From: Hirudo medicinalis
Lineage: Eukaryota; Annelida; Clitellata; Hirudinida; Hirudinidae
DNA: 28,610 nucleotides
Direction of reading: 5' to 3'
Assembly: GCA_011800805.1 (NCBI GenBank)
Contig: MPNW01000739.1
Coordinates: 1-28,610 of the forward strand
How positions within the stretch are numbered: position 1 is the stretch's first letter; each line of letters starts with the position of its first letter. Position numbers and translations under genes: made by a program. Shown in pieces: positions 1 to 8,275 of the stretch. Below the pieces are notes generated by a model. The model ran no database searches. It was not told the origin of the DNA and saw nothing but the letters and a program-made list of their open reading frames with translations.

Positions 1-401
1 TAATTAAAAAGCGGCCAATTGGTTGGTTTTAACCGTTTCGTATTTGATTGAAGGCTTTTTCAAAAAAAAAAAACTGTAAGCAGCCAATCCCCAATCCGGC
101 TAATATATTTGACAATAAAGTTGATCAATGATCGAGGTTTGCAAGGTTCGATTTGACAAATGTTTATGAGAGGATTTTGGGAAGCAGGGCAGATAAACAA
201 TAGTTAAAGGTTGTTTTTCGCTTAAGCTAAGATAGCGAATTATGCAAGGCAAAAAACGGTGTAGACGTATTTTGGAGTTTTAAATATATGAGGTAAAGCA
301 TAACCGGGTTAAAGTTTTGGAATTGTTTGCTGCATTTCTCTGTTTTTTAGTTTTAAGCATGTTTTGGGTGCGGTTTAATTCTGCTCTCAAACATGCTTTC
401 T
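1..401. other. Intergenic region at left edge, no gene seen
   Basis: No convincing reading frame was found on either strand. The stretch is AT-rich with a run of about 12 A near 62-73 and a TATATTTG string at 104-111 that resembles a Bacteroidota -7 box but has no -33 partner at the usual distance and no gene downstream on that strand. Its right end carries the inverted repeat that follows ychF. It may include the untranslated end of a gene lying left of the window. Confidence 0.5.
355..398 (-). terminator. Stem-loop just past the ychF stop
   Basis: AAGCATGTTT at 355-364 is perfectly complementary to AAACATGCTT at 389-398, with a 24-base loop. It lies 3 bases beyond the ychF stop codon. On the ychF strand the stem is not followed by a T run, so it may act as an RNA 3' end stabiliser rather than a classical intrinsic terminator. 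Confidence 0.4.
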
Positions 402-1496
402 TTAAACATTAAATCTGAAGTGCATAATATCTCCGTCTTCAACAATATAGGTTTTGCCCTCAACGCTTAATTTTCCTGCTTCTTTGCAGGCGCTTTCTGA
501 ACCTAACGTTACAAAATCAGGGTATTTAATCACTTCGGCGCGAATAAATCCTTTTTCAAAGTCTGAGTGGATAACACCGGCGGCCTGTGGAGCTGTAAAA
601 CCTTTGGTAATAGTCCATGCTCTTACTTCTTGTACGCCGACGGTAAAATAAGTGTAAAGATTTAATAATTTATAAGCAGCCCTGATCAGTTTACTTACCC
701 CACTTTCACTCAGGCCTAAATCAGTTAAAAACAATTGGCGTTCTTCATAGCTTTCTAATTCAGCAATTTCGCTTTCAATTTTTGCAGAAATAACCAATAC
801 TTCTGCATTTTCACCTTTCACGGCTTCTTTAACTAAATCAACATATTTGTTGCTTTTTACCGCCGAAACCTCATCAACATTGCAAACATAGAGAACGGGT
901 TTTTGTGTCAACAAACCCAAATCTTCAATTATTTCAAAATCATCAGCAAACAGGGAGGCCGTACGTGCTGATTTGCCCGTTTCTAAATGTGTTTTTACAA
1001 CCGAAAGCGTCTCAAAAATTTTTTTGGCATCTTTATCATTTTTTGCTTGCTTTTCTACTTTTTGGATGCGCTTCATCACTGTATCAAGGTCTTTAAGTTG
1101 TAATTCGGTATCGATGATTTCTTTATCTCGAACAGGGTCTACCGAACCATCTACATGGACAATATTTTCATCCTCAAAGCAGCGTAACACATGGATTATG
1201 GCATGGGTTGCTCTAATGTTGCTTAAAAACTGATTGCCTAATCCTTCTCCCAAAGAGGCGCCTTTTACCAAACCGGCAATGTCTACAATCTCGATGGTAT
1301 TGGGTATCAATTTGTTGGGTTTTACCAATTCGGCCAATTTATTTAAACGATTATCAGGAACGGTAATTACGCCTATATTTGGTTCTATTGTGCAAAAAGG
1401 AAAATTTGCCGACTGCGCCTTAGCCTTAGATAAACAATTAAACAAAGTAGATTTTCCGACGTTGGGTAAGCCAACAATACCGCATTGTAATGCCAT
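402..1496 (-). CDS. ychF: Redox-regulated ATPase YchF (OBG-family P-loop protein)
   Basis: A 364-residue protein, the normal length for YchF. The P-loop GLPNVGKS is at residues 9-16, followed by the conserved NFPFCTIEPN switch segment near 31-40. The base-recognition motif reads NVDE rather than NKxD, the known YchF change that favours ATP over GTP. A central coiled-coil-like insertion (about 120-200) and a C-terminal TGS domain (from about 280, beginning YFTVGVQEVRAW) complete the family layout. YchF binds the ribosome and influences stress responses in other bacteria; its exact role here is not shown. It is a single gene on the minus strand. A TATCTTTG string on the minus strand at 1653-1646 could be its -7 box. 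Identification is very secure. Confidence 0.97.
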   Translation of the reverse strand: MALQCGIVGLPNVGKSTLFNCLSKAKAQSANFPFCTIEPNIGVITVPDNRLNKLAELVKPNKLIPNTIEIVDIAGLVKGASLGEGLGNQFLSNIRATHAIIHVLRCFEDENIVHVDGSVDPVRDKEIIDTELQLKDLDTVMKRIQKVEKQAKNDKDAKKIFETLSVVKTHLETGKSARTASLFADDFEIIEDLGLLTQKPVLYVCNVDEVSAVKSNKYVDLVKEAVKGENAEVLVISAKIESEIAELESYEERQLFLTDLGLSESGVSKLIRAAYKLLNLYTYFTVGVQEVRAWTITKGFTAPQAAGVIHSDFEKGFIRAEVIKYPDFVTLGSESACKEAGKLSVEGKTYIVEDGDIMHFRFNV

Positions 1497-1681
1497 TTAT
1501 TAATTTTGCTGTTTGAATTTAAACTTTAGTTTTTTTTCATTTTGATGGCAGATAAAAGCCAAAAGAAATGGTAAAAACGCATGTTTTAAACTTTTGCTTT
1601 TACGCTTAACTTTAACCTCTTACCTTGTTTTATTCACAAATGCCACAAAGATATTAATTTTTACTGCCTAAAGCCTAACAA

Positions 1682-1713
1682 TTTGTAGAGCGTTTAATTA
1701 TTAATTAATTTTA
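1682..1713 (+). promoter_or_regulatory. Candidate Bacteroidota promoter for the DUF5362 gene
   Basis: TTTG at 1682-1685 is followed after 20 bases by TAATTTTA at 1706-1713, one base off the TAnnTTTG -7 consensus of the Bacteroidota housekeeping sigma factor. Transcription would start about 10-15 bases before the ATG at 1733. This is pattern recognition only. Confidence 0.4.
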
Positions 1714-1732
1714 GCCCTTAAATATAAAACGA

Positions 1733-2196
1733 ATGGATCAACAACAAAACGAAGAACAGGCATTTCCTGAACTGAAAGTAACTGAAGAAATACGAAGCTA
1801 TTTGTATGAAATGACAAAATGGGCAAATTTTTTAGCATAGTGGGTTTTGTGATAGCAGGATTTTTATTGATAATTGCATTTACCATTGGCGGGGCAGTTA
1901 AAACCAATTTGCAGCAAGCCGTTGTGCTGGGCTTATTAGGCAATGTAAAAGAAAGAGCATTAATAATTGTTTTCTTAATAATTTATGCCTTTGTTATATT
2001 ATATCCAAGTATGCTTTTGTTTAAATTTTCCAAACAAGGAAAACTGGGAATATTATACGGCGAACAAGAAGCATTAAATCAATCTTTAGCCAAAATAAAA
2101 TCACTATTCAGATATTATGGAATAATTGCCATTATTTTCATTGTACAAAGCCTATTAATTGCACTCGGCACTTTGTTTGGAAAAGCAAATTATTAG
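1733..2196 (+). pseudogene. DUF5362-like small membrane protein, split by a -1 frameshift
   Basis: Two overlapping frames together make one protein of about 154 residues. Frame one starts with ATG at 1733 and encodes 35 residues (including FPELKVTEEIRSYLYEM) before a TAG at 1838-1840. The second frame carries on from about 1834 with SIVGFVIAGFLLIIAFTIGG, three further hydrophobic stretches and a stop at 2196. Reading across the break gives WANFLSIVGF, which fits the small Bacteroidota DUF5362 membrane proteins as I recall them. The span is 464 bases, exactly one short of whole codons. The break lies on TTTTTTA, phased for -1 slippage, so programmed frameshifting, a real one-base deletion and an assembly error are all possible. 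Function is unknown; four membrane segments are likely. An ATG at 1819 could also start the second frame alone. Confidence 0.75.
1828..1834 (+). other. TTTTTTA slippery heptamer in frame for -1 shift
   Basis: In the upstream frame the codons read AAT TTT TTA GCA TAG, so the heptamer is phased T TTT TTA, the ideal arrangement for tandem -1 slippage. The -1 frame is exactly the frame of the downstream DUF5362 part, and the zero-frame stop comes two codons later. I did not find a clear Shine-Dalgarno-like stimulator upstream or a strong stem just downstream. Confidence 0.45.
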
Positions 2197-2204
2197 TATT
2201 TACG

Positions 2205-2237
2205 CAACAAAAACCAGCTTAATGCGAGCTTTTGTTG
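2205..2237. terminator. Inverted repeat between convergent genes
   Basis: CAACAAAA at 2205-2212 pairs with TTTTGTTG at 2230-2237 between the convergent DUF5362 and DUF3276 genes. Because the outer stem is A/T rich on both strands it could end transcription in either direction. The internal AGCT pair may lengthen the stem. Confidence 0.45.
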
Positions 2238-2245
2238 TACACATC

Positions 2246-2572
2246 TTAAAAAATAAAATCATTAGATTTTGAATATTCTCCATTTTCAGAATACTCGTAC
2301 CGTTTTTCAACAACCTCTTGATTTGATTTAATGTAATCGATAGTTTCGCTTAATCCTTCCGTAAATTTTTCAAAGTCTTCTTTGTACAAGAAAATTTTAT
2401 GTTTAACAAACGTTCCGTCTTCCAATCTCTTTTTGCTCTCGGTAAGGGTTAAATAATAATCTCCTGAGCGAGTGGCTTTGACGTCGAAAAAATACGTTCT
2501 TTTACCGGCTCTTACTTTCTTTGAAAAAACCTCTTCTCTATCTTTTCTATCCTTGTTTTCAAAATCTCCCAT
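2246..2572 (-). CDS. DUF3276 / PUR-family nucleic-acid-binding protein
   Basis: A 108-residue protein of the DUF3276 family, which is related to the PUR-alpha single-stranded nucleic-acid-binding fold and is typical of Bacteroidota. After an acidic and lysine-rich start comes EVFSKKVRAGKRTYFFDVKA at about 14-33, then DYYLTLTESKK (about 38-48) and HKIFLYKEDFEKF near 58-70, the two beta-rich and helix elements expected of one PUR repeat. A tail rich in E, Y and S follows. The family binds DNA or RNA in vitro in related spirochaete proteins; the target here is unknown. It is monocistronic and minus strand, convergent with the DUF5362 gene. Confidence 0.88.
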   Translation of the reverse strand: MGDFENKDRKDREEVFSKKVRAGKRTYFFDVKATRSGDYYLTLTESKKRLEDGTFVKHKIFLYKEDFEKFTEGLSETIDYIKSNQEVVEKRYEYSENGEYSKSNDFIF

Positions 2573-2720
2573 TTCTTTATGTATTTGGTTTTTAGATCGA
2601 AGTAAATATAAGGTATTAAAGATTAAACTTCAAAAAAAATTTGTCATTAACAAATAAAAAATTAAAAAGGTAGGTTTTTTGCCTGAATGAGAAGGTTTTG
2701 TTGTTTAAAAGTTTTTAAAT

Positions 2721-4514
2721 TTATTCTATGATACGCTCGGCTTCTTGCAGCAGTTGATTTTGATATATGCCGGCATAAACATGTTGGTTATCCAATAATT
2801 GTTGATGAGTGCCCTGTTCTATAATTTGGCCATTATCTAAAACAATAATTTTATCTGCATTTTTTATGGTAGAAATACGGTGAGCAATTAATATGGTGGT
2901 TTTATTTTTCATAATTCGACCTAAATTGTTTAAAATTTCTTCCTCCGTTTTAGTATCTACAGCAGATAAACAATCGTCGAAAATTAATATTTCAGGTTCT
3001 TTGATTAAAGCTCTGGCTATAGAAATGCGTTGTTTTTGCCCGCCCGACAGGGTAATGCCTCTTTCGCCCAACATGGTTTCAAATTTTAAATCAAAATCAA
3101 TAATGTTTTGATAAACGGCAGCATCTTTTGCAGCTTGTTCTATTTTGGCCATATCAATTTTAGGACAGCCAAAAGAAATGTTGTTTTTAATGGTGTCAGA
3201 AAAAAGAAAAACCTCCTGCGGAACATACCCTGTTTGGTTTCTGAAATAGTTCAAATCATACTCTTTTAGTTCAACTCCGTCAAGTAAAATTTTACCGCTA
3301 TCGTAATCGTACATCCGCATAATTAGATTAGCTAAGGTAGATTTTCCCGAACCTGTTTTCCCGATAATGGCTACAAATTGTCCATGTTCAATATTAAAAT
3401 TGATGTTTTTCAGTACTTGAATACCGGTATCGGTATAAGTAAAGTTAAGATCTTTAAACTCGAAGTTGCCTGAAATGGGATCTTTACGTTGTTCAATTGA
3501 AAAAATATCCGGTTTAAGGTTTAAAAATTCGTTTATCCGTTTTTGCGATGCAGCGGCGCGTTGGATAAGGGTGGTTACCCAACCTAACATGGTAACAGGA
3601 AAAGTAAGTTGATTAACATACACAATAAACTCCGCAATGTTTCCGGCGGTAACAGAACCTTGTATTGCTAAACGACCGCCAATAAAAACAGTAAGAATGG
3701 TACTTATACCTATCAATAAGAGCATACTAGGAAAAAACAACGCTTGCACTTTTACCAAACCCATCGAGTTATTTTTATAGGCAATACTTTCTTGGGCAAA
3801 AACGGCCTGATGTTGGTTTTCTCTTACAAAAGATTTAATTACCCGAATGCCCGAAAAACTTTCCTGCACAAAGTTTGAAAGTTTTGAAAGCTGCGCTTGT
3901 ATCTGTTCACTTTTATGATTGATAATGATGTTAACGTAATAGATGATAAACACTAAAACAGGTAATGGCATTAGGCAATAAACAGCCAGCGTAAGATTTA
4001 CCTTAAACATAAAATAGATAATCAGTATAAATAAAACGGAGGTGTTTACCGCATACATAATAGCAGGGCCAACATACATTCTAACCCTGTTTACATCTTC
4101 TGTAGCCCTGTTCATTAAATCGCCCGTATTGTTACGACGATAAAAAGCCTGGCTAAGACGCTGGTAATGAGCATAAATTTCATTTTTTAGATCAAACTCG
4201 ATATGACGAGACATTAAAATAATGGTTTGCCGCATAAAAAAAAGAAACAAACCGCGTAAAACATATAAAAACACAATAAGCAGGGCGAAAAAAAGTAAAC
4301 TGCTTCCAAAAATATCATACACCAATTGCCGGCGATCAAAACCCTGATAAAGTTGGTAAATACGAATGTTTTCTATAATAAGATTAAAAGCATGAGCCAC
4401 CACCTGCGCTGGAACAACCCCAAAAATATTGGAAATGATGACAAAAAATATACCGGGTATAATCCACCATTTATATTTATAGAAATATTTGTTGAGGTAA
4501 AAAAGATCTTTCAT
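2721..4514 (-). CDS. ABC exporter half-transporter (MdlA-like, permease plus ATPase)
   Basis: A 597-residue fused transporter. Six hydrophobic helices fill residues 1-310 (ABC transmembrane type 1 domain, with an LNKYFYKYKWWIIPG start). The ATPase domain carries Walker A GKTGSGKST near 385-393, a Q-loop GYVPQ, the signature LSGGQ near 490, Walker B ILIFDDCLSAVD near 511 and the switch histidine in IAHR near 543. Walker B ends in D where the catalytic glutamate normally sits, as in MdlA and other asymmetric exporters whose partner supplies the fully active site. No partner half is visible here, so it either homodimerises or pairs with a product encoded elsewhere. The substrate cannot be deduced. 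Confidence 0.95.
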   Translation of the reverse strand: MKDLFYLNKYFYKYKWWIIPGIFFVIISNIFGVVPAQVVAHAFNLIIENIRIYQLYQGFDRRQLVYDIFGSSLLFFALLIVFLYVLRGLFLFFMRQTIILMSRHIEFDLKNEIYAHYQRLSQAFYRRNNTGDLMNRATEDVNRVRMYVGPAIMYAVNTSVLFILIIYFMFKVNLTLAVYCLMPLPVLVFIIYYVNIIINHKSEQIQAQLSKLSNFVQESFSGIRVIKSFVRENQHQAVFAQESIAYKNNSMGLVKVQALFFPSMLLLIGISTILTVFIGGRLAIQGSVTAGNIAEFIVYVNQLTFPVTMLGWVTTLIQRAAASQKRINEFLNLKPDIFSIEQRKDPISGNFEFKDLNFTYTDTGIQVLKNINFNIEHGQFVAIIGKTGSGKSTLANLIMRMYDYDSGKILLDGVELKEYDLNYFRNQTGYVPQEVFLFSDTIKNNISFGCPKIDMAKIEQAAKDAAVYQNIIDFDLKFETMLGERGITLSGGQKQRISIARALIKEPEILIFDDCLSAVDTKTEEEILNNLGRIMKNKTTILIAHRISTIKNADKIIVLDNGQIIEQGTHQQLLDNQHVYAGIYQNQLLQEAERIIE

Positions 4515-4648
4515 TTATCGCAAAAATACAGAATTTGTTTTAGGCATTTAAACGATGGAGGGCATGGCGTAAAATTGCGTATGAAAAAACATTATAAATA
4601 TAACCCATAAAAGTAACTAAGCTATCAAAAGAATTGAATATAATTGAA

Positions 4649-4656
4649 TATATTTG
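4649..4656 (+). promoter_or_regulatory. Candidate -7 box for the nusB operon
   Basis: TATATTTG matches the Bacteroidota TAnnTTTG -7 consensus in the divergent gap between the ABC exporter and nusB. No good -33 TTTG is found 19-20 bases upstream, so support is partial. It would give a leader of about 90 bases. Confidence 0.35.
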
Positions 4657-4755
4657 CCGATAAAGTAGTTAAATTGAGAAAAAAAGATCAGTGAACTATA
4701 AAATATTAAATCATCTTATTAATTAAAAGGATTAATAACCATTCGTTCTTATACT

Positions 4756-5709
4756 ATGTTAAACAGAAGGCTTCTCAGAATTAAAGCGCTGCAAAATATT
4801 TATTCTTGGCATCTTACAATGAAGAAGGATTTATTGAGCAGCCAAAAAAAATTAATGAAAAGCATTGACGAGGTATACGAGATGTATATCAAAATGTTGT
4901 CGTTGATTGTGGAGGTAACCGAATACGCAGAAATTGATGCAGTTGAGCGAGTCAATAAACATTTACCTACTAAAGAAGATTTAAATCCGAATAAAAAGTT
5001 GTTTTACAACAGGTTTGCAAATTTGTTGAAACAAAATCCGGAGTATATTGCCGAGGTAAAAAAATATAAGGTTAACTGGTTTGTAGATTCTGATATGCTG
5101 AAATCAGTTTTCAATAAATTAAAAGAAGCCAAAGAATATGAAATTTATTTGGCAGATGATACCGCAGAAACACTGGAAAGTTCTAAAGAGATTATCAAAT
5201 TTATCTTTAGAAAAGTTTTGTTAAAAAGCCAGAGTGTTTTACAAGATTTTGAAGATAAATTTATCAATTGGGCTATTGACAGGGAAGTAATGCAAAGCAT
5301 GGTTGCCAAAACGCTGAAAAATTTTGTTGAAGAAGATCCCCTTAAAAATAAATTAATACCCATTAGCGCCGATTGGGCTCAAGACAGCATCTTTGTAAAA
5401 GATCTTTTTTCTCATACTTTAAAAAATGACGATAAATATCAAGAATTGATTGCCGAGCGGACAAAGAATTGGGAAAGCGATCGCATTGCCTTGATGGATA
5501 CTGTTTTGATGAAGATGGCAATTTGTGAAATGATACATTTCCCATCGATTCCGGTTAAGGTAACCATTAACGAATATTTGGAGTTATCGAAAGATTACAG
5601 TACGCCGAAAAGTAATTTATTTATCAACGGTATTTTAGATAAAGTTTTAAATGATCTGAAAAAGATTAATGATATCAAAAAAACAGGAAGAGGCTTAATT
5701 GAAGAATAA
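4756..5709 (+). CDS. nusB: Transcription antitermination factor NusB, long form
   Basis: A 317-residue NusB. Proteobacterial NusB is about 140 residues; the long form is usual in Bacteroidota. The N-terminus (MLNRRLLRIKALQNIYSW) is the typical NusB start with basic RNA-facing residues. The C-terminal third, from about 240 (TKNWESDRIALMDTVLMKMA) through KVTINEYLELSKDYSTPKS to the final helix, is the classic NusB core that binds NusE (S10) and boxA RNA. The middle part is helical and charged and has no motif I can name. It opens a five-gene cluster, and its TAA overlaps the next ATG by one base (TAATG), implying translational coupling. Confidence 0.95.
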   Translation: MLNRRLLRIKALQNIYSWHLTMKKDLLSSQKKLMKSIDEVYEMYIKMLSLIVEVTEYAEIDAVERVNKHLPTKEDLNPNKKLFYNRFANLLKQNPEYIAEVKKYKVNWFVDSDMLKSVFNKLKEAKEYEIYLADDTAETLESSKEIIKFIFRKVLLKSQSVLQDFEDKFINWAIDREVMQSMVAKTLKNFVEEDPLKNKLIPISADWAQDSIFVKDLFSHTLKNDDKYQELIAERTKNWESDRIALMDTVLMKMAICEMIHFPSIPVKVTINEYLELSKDYSTPKSNLFINGILDKVLNDLKKINDIKKTGRGLIEE

Positions 5710-6134
5710 TGAAAAATATTATTTGGGCATTAATTGTAGCTTGTTTAGCAACAGCCTGTCAAAGCCAGCCCACCAAAGAAAACCAGCCTGCTAAGGAAAA
5801 GATTGCCACAGCAGATGCTCCTAAAGTAAAATTTGAAAAACCAATATATGATTTTGGAACCATTATCATGGGTCAAAAGGTGATTTACGAATTTAAGTTT
5901 AAAAATGTAGGCAAATCGCCTTTGGTTATTAAAAATGCCATGGCAACTTGCGGATGTACGGTTCCTGATTATCCTGTTGAACCCATTTTGCCCAATAAAA
6001 CCGGAACTATAAAAGTGATTTTTGACAGCCAAGGCAAGTTTGGCAAACAAGATAAGGTGATAACTTTAAAATCAAACGCACAGCCTGAAATGGAAACATT
6101 GCACGTGGTGGGCGAGGTGTTAAATAAAAAATAG
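5709..6134 (+). CDS. DUF1573 lipoprotein
   Basis: A 141-residue secreted protein. A short hydrophobic signal ends at Cys17 (ATAC), a likely lipidation site, although the -3 position is Ala rather than the preferred Leu. A low-complexity linker rich in K, P, E and Q follows. The rest is one DUF1573 immunoglobulin-like domain: YDFGTI near 47-52, then YEFKFKNVGKSPLVIKN and the conserved ATCGCTVPDYP segment, whose two cysteines are characteristic. DUF1573 proteins are abundant in the Bacteroidota envelope; their function is not established. It overlaps nusB by one base and lies 72 bases before yajC. Confidence 0.9.
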   Translation: MKNIIWALIVACLATACQSQPTKENQPAKEKIATADAPKVKFEKPIYDFGTIIMGQKVIYEFKFKNVGKSPLVIKNAMATCGCTVPDYPVEPILPNKTGTIKVIFDSQGKFGKQDKVITLKSNAQPEMETLHVVGEVLNKK

Positions 6135-6206
6135 TTTTAAATGGTACAATCATACTACATTTACATTAATTTAAACATTTTAATCATTAAATAAAAAAAG
6201 AAAACA

Positions 6207-6533
6207 ATGATATCAACAATTTTATTACAAGCCGGCGGAAATCAATTAATAACTACCATTGTACCTATGGTTTTAATTATGGTAGTTTTCTATTTTTTTA
6301 TGATCAGGCCTCAGGTTAAAAAGGCAAAAGATCATAAGAAATTGGTAGAAACGCTTGCCATTGGCGATAAAGTAATTACAACGGCAGGCATACACGGTAA
6401 AATTGTAGGCGCTAATGATACTACTTTTCTTATAGAAACAGAAAGTGGGGCAAAAATCCGTTTCGATAAATCGGCTATTTCGTTAGATGCAACCAAAGTT
6501 TTGAAAACGAGTGCAGCATCCGCTAAATCATAA
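6207..6533 (+). CDS. yajC: Preprotein translocase subunit YajC
   Basis: A 108-residue YajC. One membrane helix (about residues 12-31, ending VVFYFFMIRPQ) is followed by the conserved cytoplasmic segment KKAKDHKKLVETLAIGDKV, then a small beta domain (ITTAGIHGKIVG, with IRFDKSAIS near the end). YajC associates with SecDF and SecYEG at the inner membrane. Position in the nusB / DUF1573 / yajC / ybbR / coaE cluster agrees with the order seen in other Bacteroidota. Confidence 0.96.
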   Translation: MISTILLQAGGNQLITTIVPMVLIMVVFYFFMIRPQVKKAKDHKKLVETLAIGDKVITTAGIHGKIVGANDTTFLIETESGAKIRFDKSAISLDATKVLKTSAASAKS

Positions 6534-6599
6534 GGCAGTTTAAAAAATTGCTGAAATGGTTTGATGATTTAGTCGGTGCATTTTTTGCAATCCCACCCT

Positions 6600-7547
6600 A
6601 TGTTGTTTATCAAGTTATCTAAGTTAGAGCGTAAACGTTTTGCCATCTTTGTGCTTTGCCTTATTTGTGCAATGAGTACGTGGTTTTTTATGGCGCTTAA
6701 TAACAAATATCTTTATAGTGTAAATACGCGATTAATTTATAAGAACGAACCATACGGCAAGGCTTTTAAAGCCTTACAACCAGATACGGTGCAATTAAAG
6801 GTAGAGGGTACGGGTTGGCAGTTACTGTTTGCCAGATTACGCATTAACCCGCCAGCTATTGAGGTAAGTTTAAAGCCCTTAAACAGCCGTAGTTTTGTAT
6901 TGCTTTCTGAACAGCTCAATCAAATTAACGAGCAATTAGAAACTTCTCATAAGGTAAAATCCATTTATCCGGATACTTTATTTTTCGATTTTTCAAAGCG
7001 TTTTAGCAAAAAAGTACCTGTTAAATTGGTTTCCGATCTCAGCTTTGCTCGGCAATATGGTATTTCGAACCAAATTAAGCTTACGCCAACTTATGTTAAT
7101 ATATCAGGTTCGCAAGAAGAACTGGAAAAAATTAAAGATTGGGAAACCGATACACTGAAATTAAAAAATGTGGTTAGCAGCGTGTCATCGTATCTAAACT
7201 TTAAAAAAAATATAAAAAGCAACGTTGGTGTTTATCCCAATCGCGTTGGCGTTTATGTTCCGGTTGATGAGTTTACCGAAAAAACATTAACCATTCCGGT
7301 TTCTATAATCAATAATCAAGAATATAATGACGTTAAATTATACCCTAAAAAGGTTAAGGTAACGTTTATGGTTGCCTTGTCAAGTTATACTCAGTTTGAC
7401 GAAGATTTTATTGAAGCGTTTGTGGATTTAAATGAGTGGAAAATTATGAAACACCAAAAACTTAACGTTAAGTTTAGCCTGTTTTCTGAATATTGTAAAT
7501 TAGTTAAAACAGAACCTGATAAACTTGATTTTATTGTAAATAAGTAA
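6600..7547 (+). CDS. YbbR-like domain protein (CdaR-like)
   Basis: About 315 residues from the ATG at 6600; a GTG eight codons upstream (6576) keeps the frame open but adds no recognisable sequence. A cytoplasmic basic start (KLSKLERKRF) and one membrane helix (FAIFVLCLICAMSTWFFMAL) anchor an extracytoplasmic part made of repeated beta-rich YbbR-like units, visible around KVPVKLVSDL, PTYVNISGSQEELEKI and TIPVSIINNQEY. In Firmicutes the related CdaR regulates the diadenylate cyclase CdaA; no cyclase lies in this window, so that role is not shown. Its TAA overlaps the coaE ATG (TAATG). Confidence 0.85.
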   Translation: MLFIKLSKLERKRFAIFVLCLICAMSTWFFMALNNKYLYSVNTRLIYKNEPYGKAFKALQPDTVQLKVEGTGWQLLFARLRINPPAIEVSLKPLNSRSFVLLSEQLNQINEQLETSHKVKSIYPDTLFFDFSKRFSKKVPVKLVSDLSFARQYGISNQIKLTPTYVNISGSQEELEKIKDWETDTLKLKNVVSSVSSYLNFKKNIKSNVGVYPNRVGVYVPVDEFTEKTLTIPVSIINNQEYNDVKLYPKKVKVTFMVALSSYTQFDEDFIEAFVDLNEWKIMKHQKLNVKFSLFSEYCKLVKTEPDKLDFIVNK

Positions 7548-8158
7548 TGTTAAAAGTTGGCATAACCGGAGGAATAGGCAGCGGTAAAACAACGGTTTGT
7601 AAGGTTTTTGAAACCTTAGATATTCCTGTTTTTTATGCCGATGGAGTGGCCAAAGAGATAATGATTACCGACCCGATTTTGAAGAGAAGGATTTGCGATA
7701 TATTTGGTGAAGACAGTTATTTTGTTGACGGTAAACTGAACAATAAATACCTTGCAGCTAAGGTTTTTAAAGATCAAACCAAACTTGCCTGTTTAAATAA
7801 ATTGATTCATCCTGCGGTGTTCAAGGCTTTCGACAAGTGGCTGATGTCCTTGCCCCAAAATACGCCTTACATTTTAAAAGAAGCAGCCTTGTTTTTCGAA
7901 AGCGACGCTTATAAAGTGTGCGATAAAAGTATACTGGTAACCGCCCCGCTTAATATAAAACTACAACGCGTGATTGCCAGAGACGGACTTACCCAAAAAC
8001 AAGTTTATGAAAGAATGGATAAACAATTGCCAGATGAAAAAAAAAGAAAATTGGCTGATTTTTTTATCGACAATACCGAAAACCAATCGGTTATTTTACA
8101 GGTTTTGGCCTTACACCGAGAATTTTTAAAGTTAAGTTTTGCAAATCACCATTGTTGA
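7547..8158 (+). CDS. coaE: Dephospho-CoA kinase
   Basis: A 203-residue CoaE, which phosphorylates dephospho-CoA in the last step of coenzyme A synthesis. The P-loop GGIGSGKT is at residues 8-15, the conserved substrate segment DIPVFYADGVAKEIM follows near 29-43, then NKLIHPAVF and the lid region with ARDGLTQKQVYERMDKQ near 144-160 and ADFFIDN near 170. It is the last gene of the five-gene cluster, overlapping ybbR by one base. About 117 AT-rich bases separate it from the convergent zip-type gene, and I see no strong terminator there. Confidence 0.96.
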   Translation: MLKVGITGGIGSGKTTVCKVFETLDIPVFYADGVAKEIMITDPILKRRICDIFGEDSYFVDGKLNNKYLAAKVFKDQTKLACLNKLIHPAVFKAFDKWLMSLPQNTPYILKEAALFFESDAYKVCDKSILVTAPLNIKLQRVIARDGLTQKQVYERMDKQLPDEKKRKLADFFIDNTENQSVILQVLALHREFLKLSFANHHC

Positions 8159-8275
8159 TTTTATTATCGAAAATAAAAGAAATTTATCCTCGTAAAAGCG
8201 ATGGTATTGCTGCAAAAACAAATGCAAGCATTGTATTTGGGTTTATGAAAAAAATAAAAAATAAATTTTAATGAT

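Noticed and set aside
140..160. GGTTCGATTT resembling a tRNA T-arm
   Set aside because: No acceptor, D or anticodon stems can be folded around it.
454..1503. Several plus-strand frames antisense to ychF
   Set aside because: They mirror the strongly conserved ychF coding strand and have no family features.
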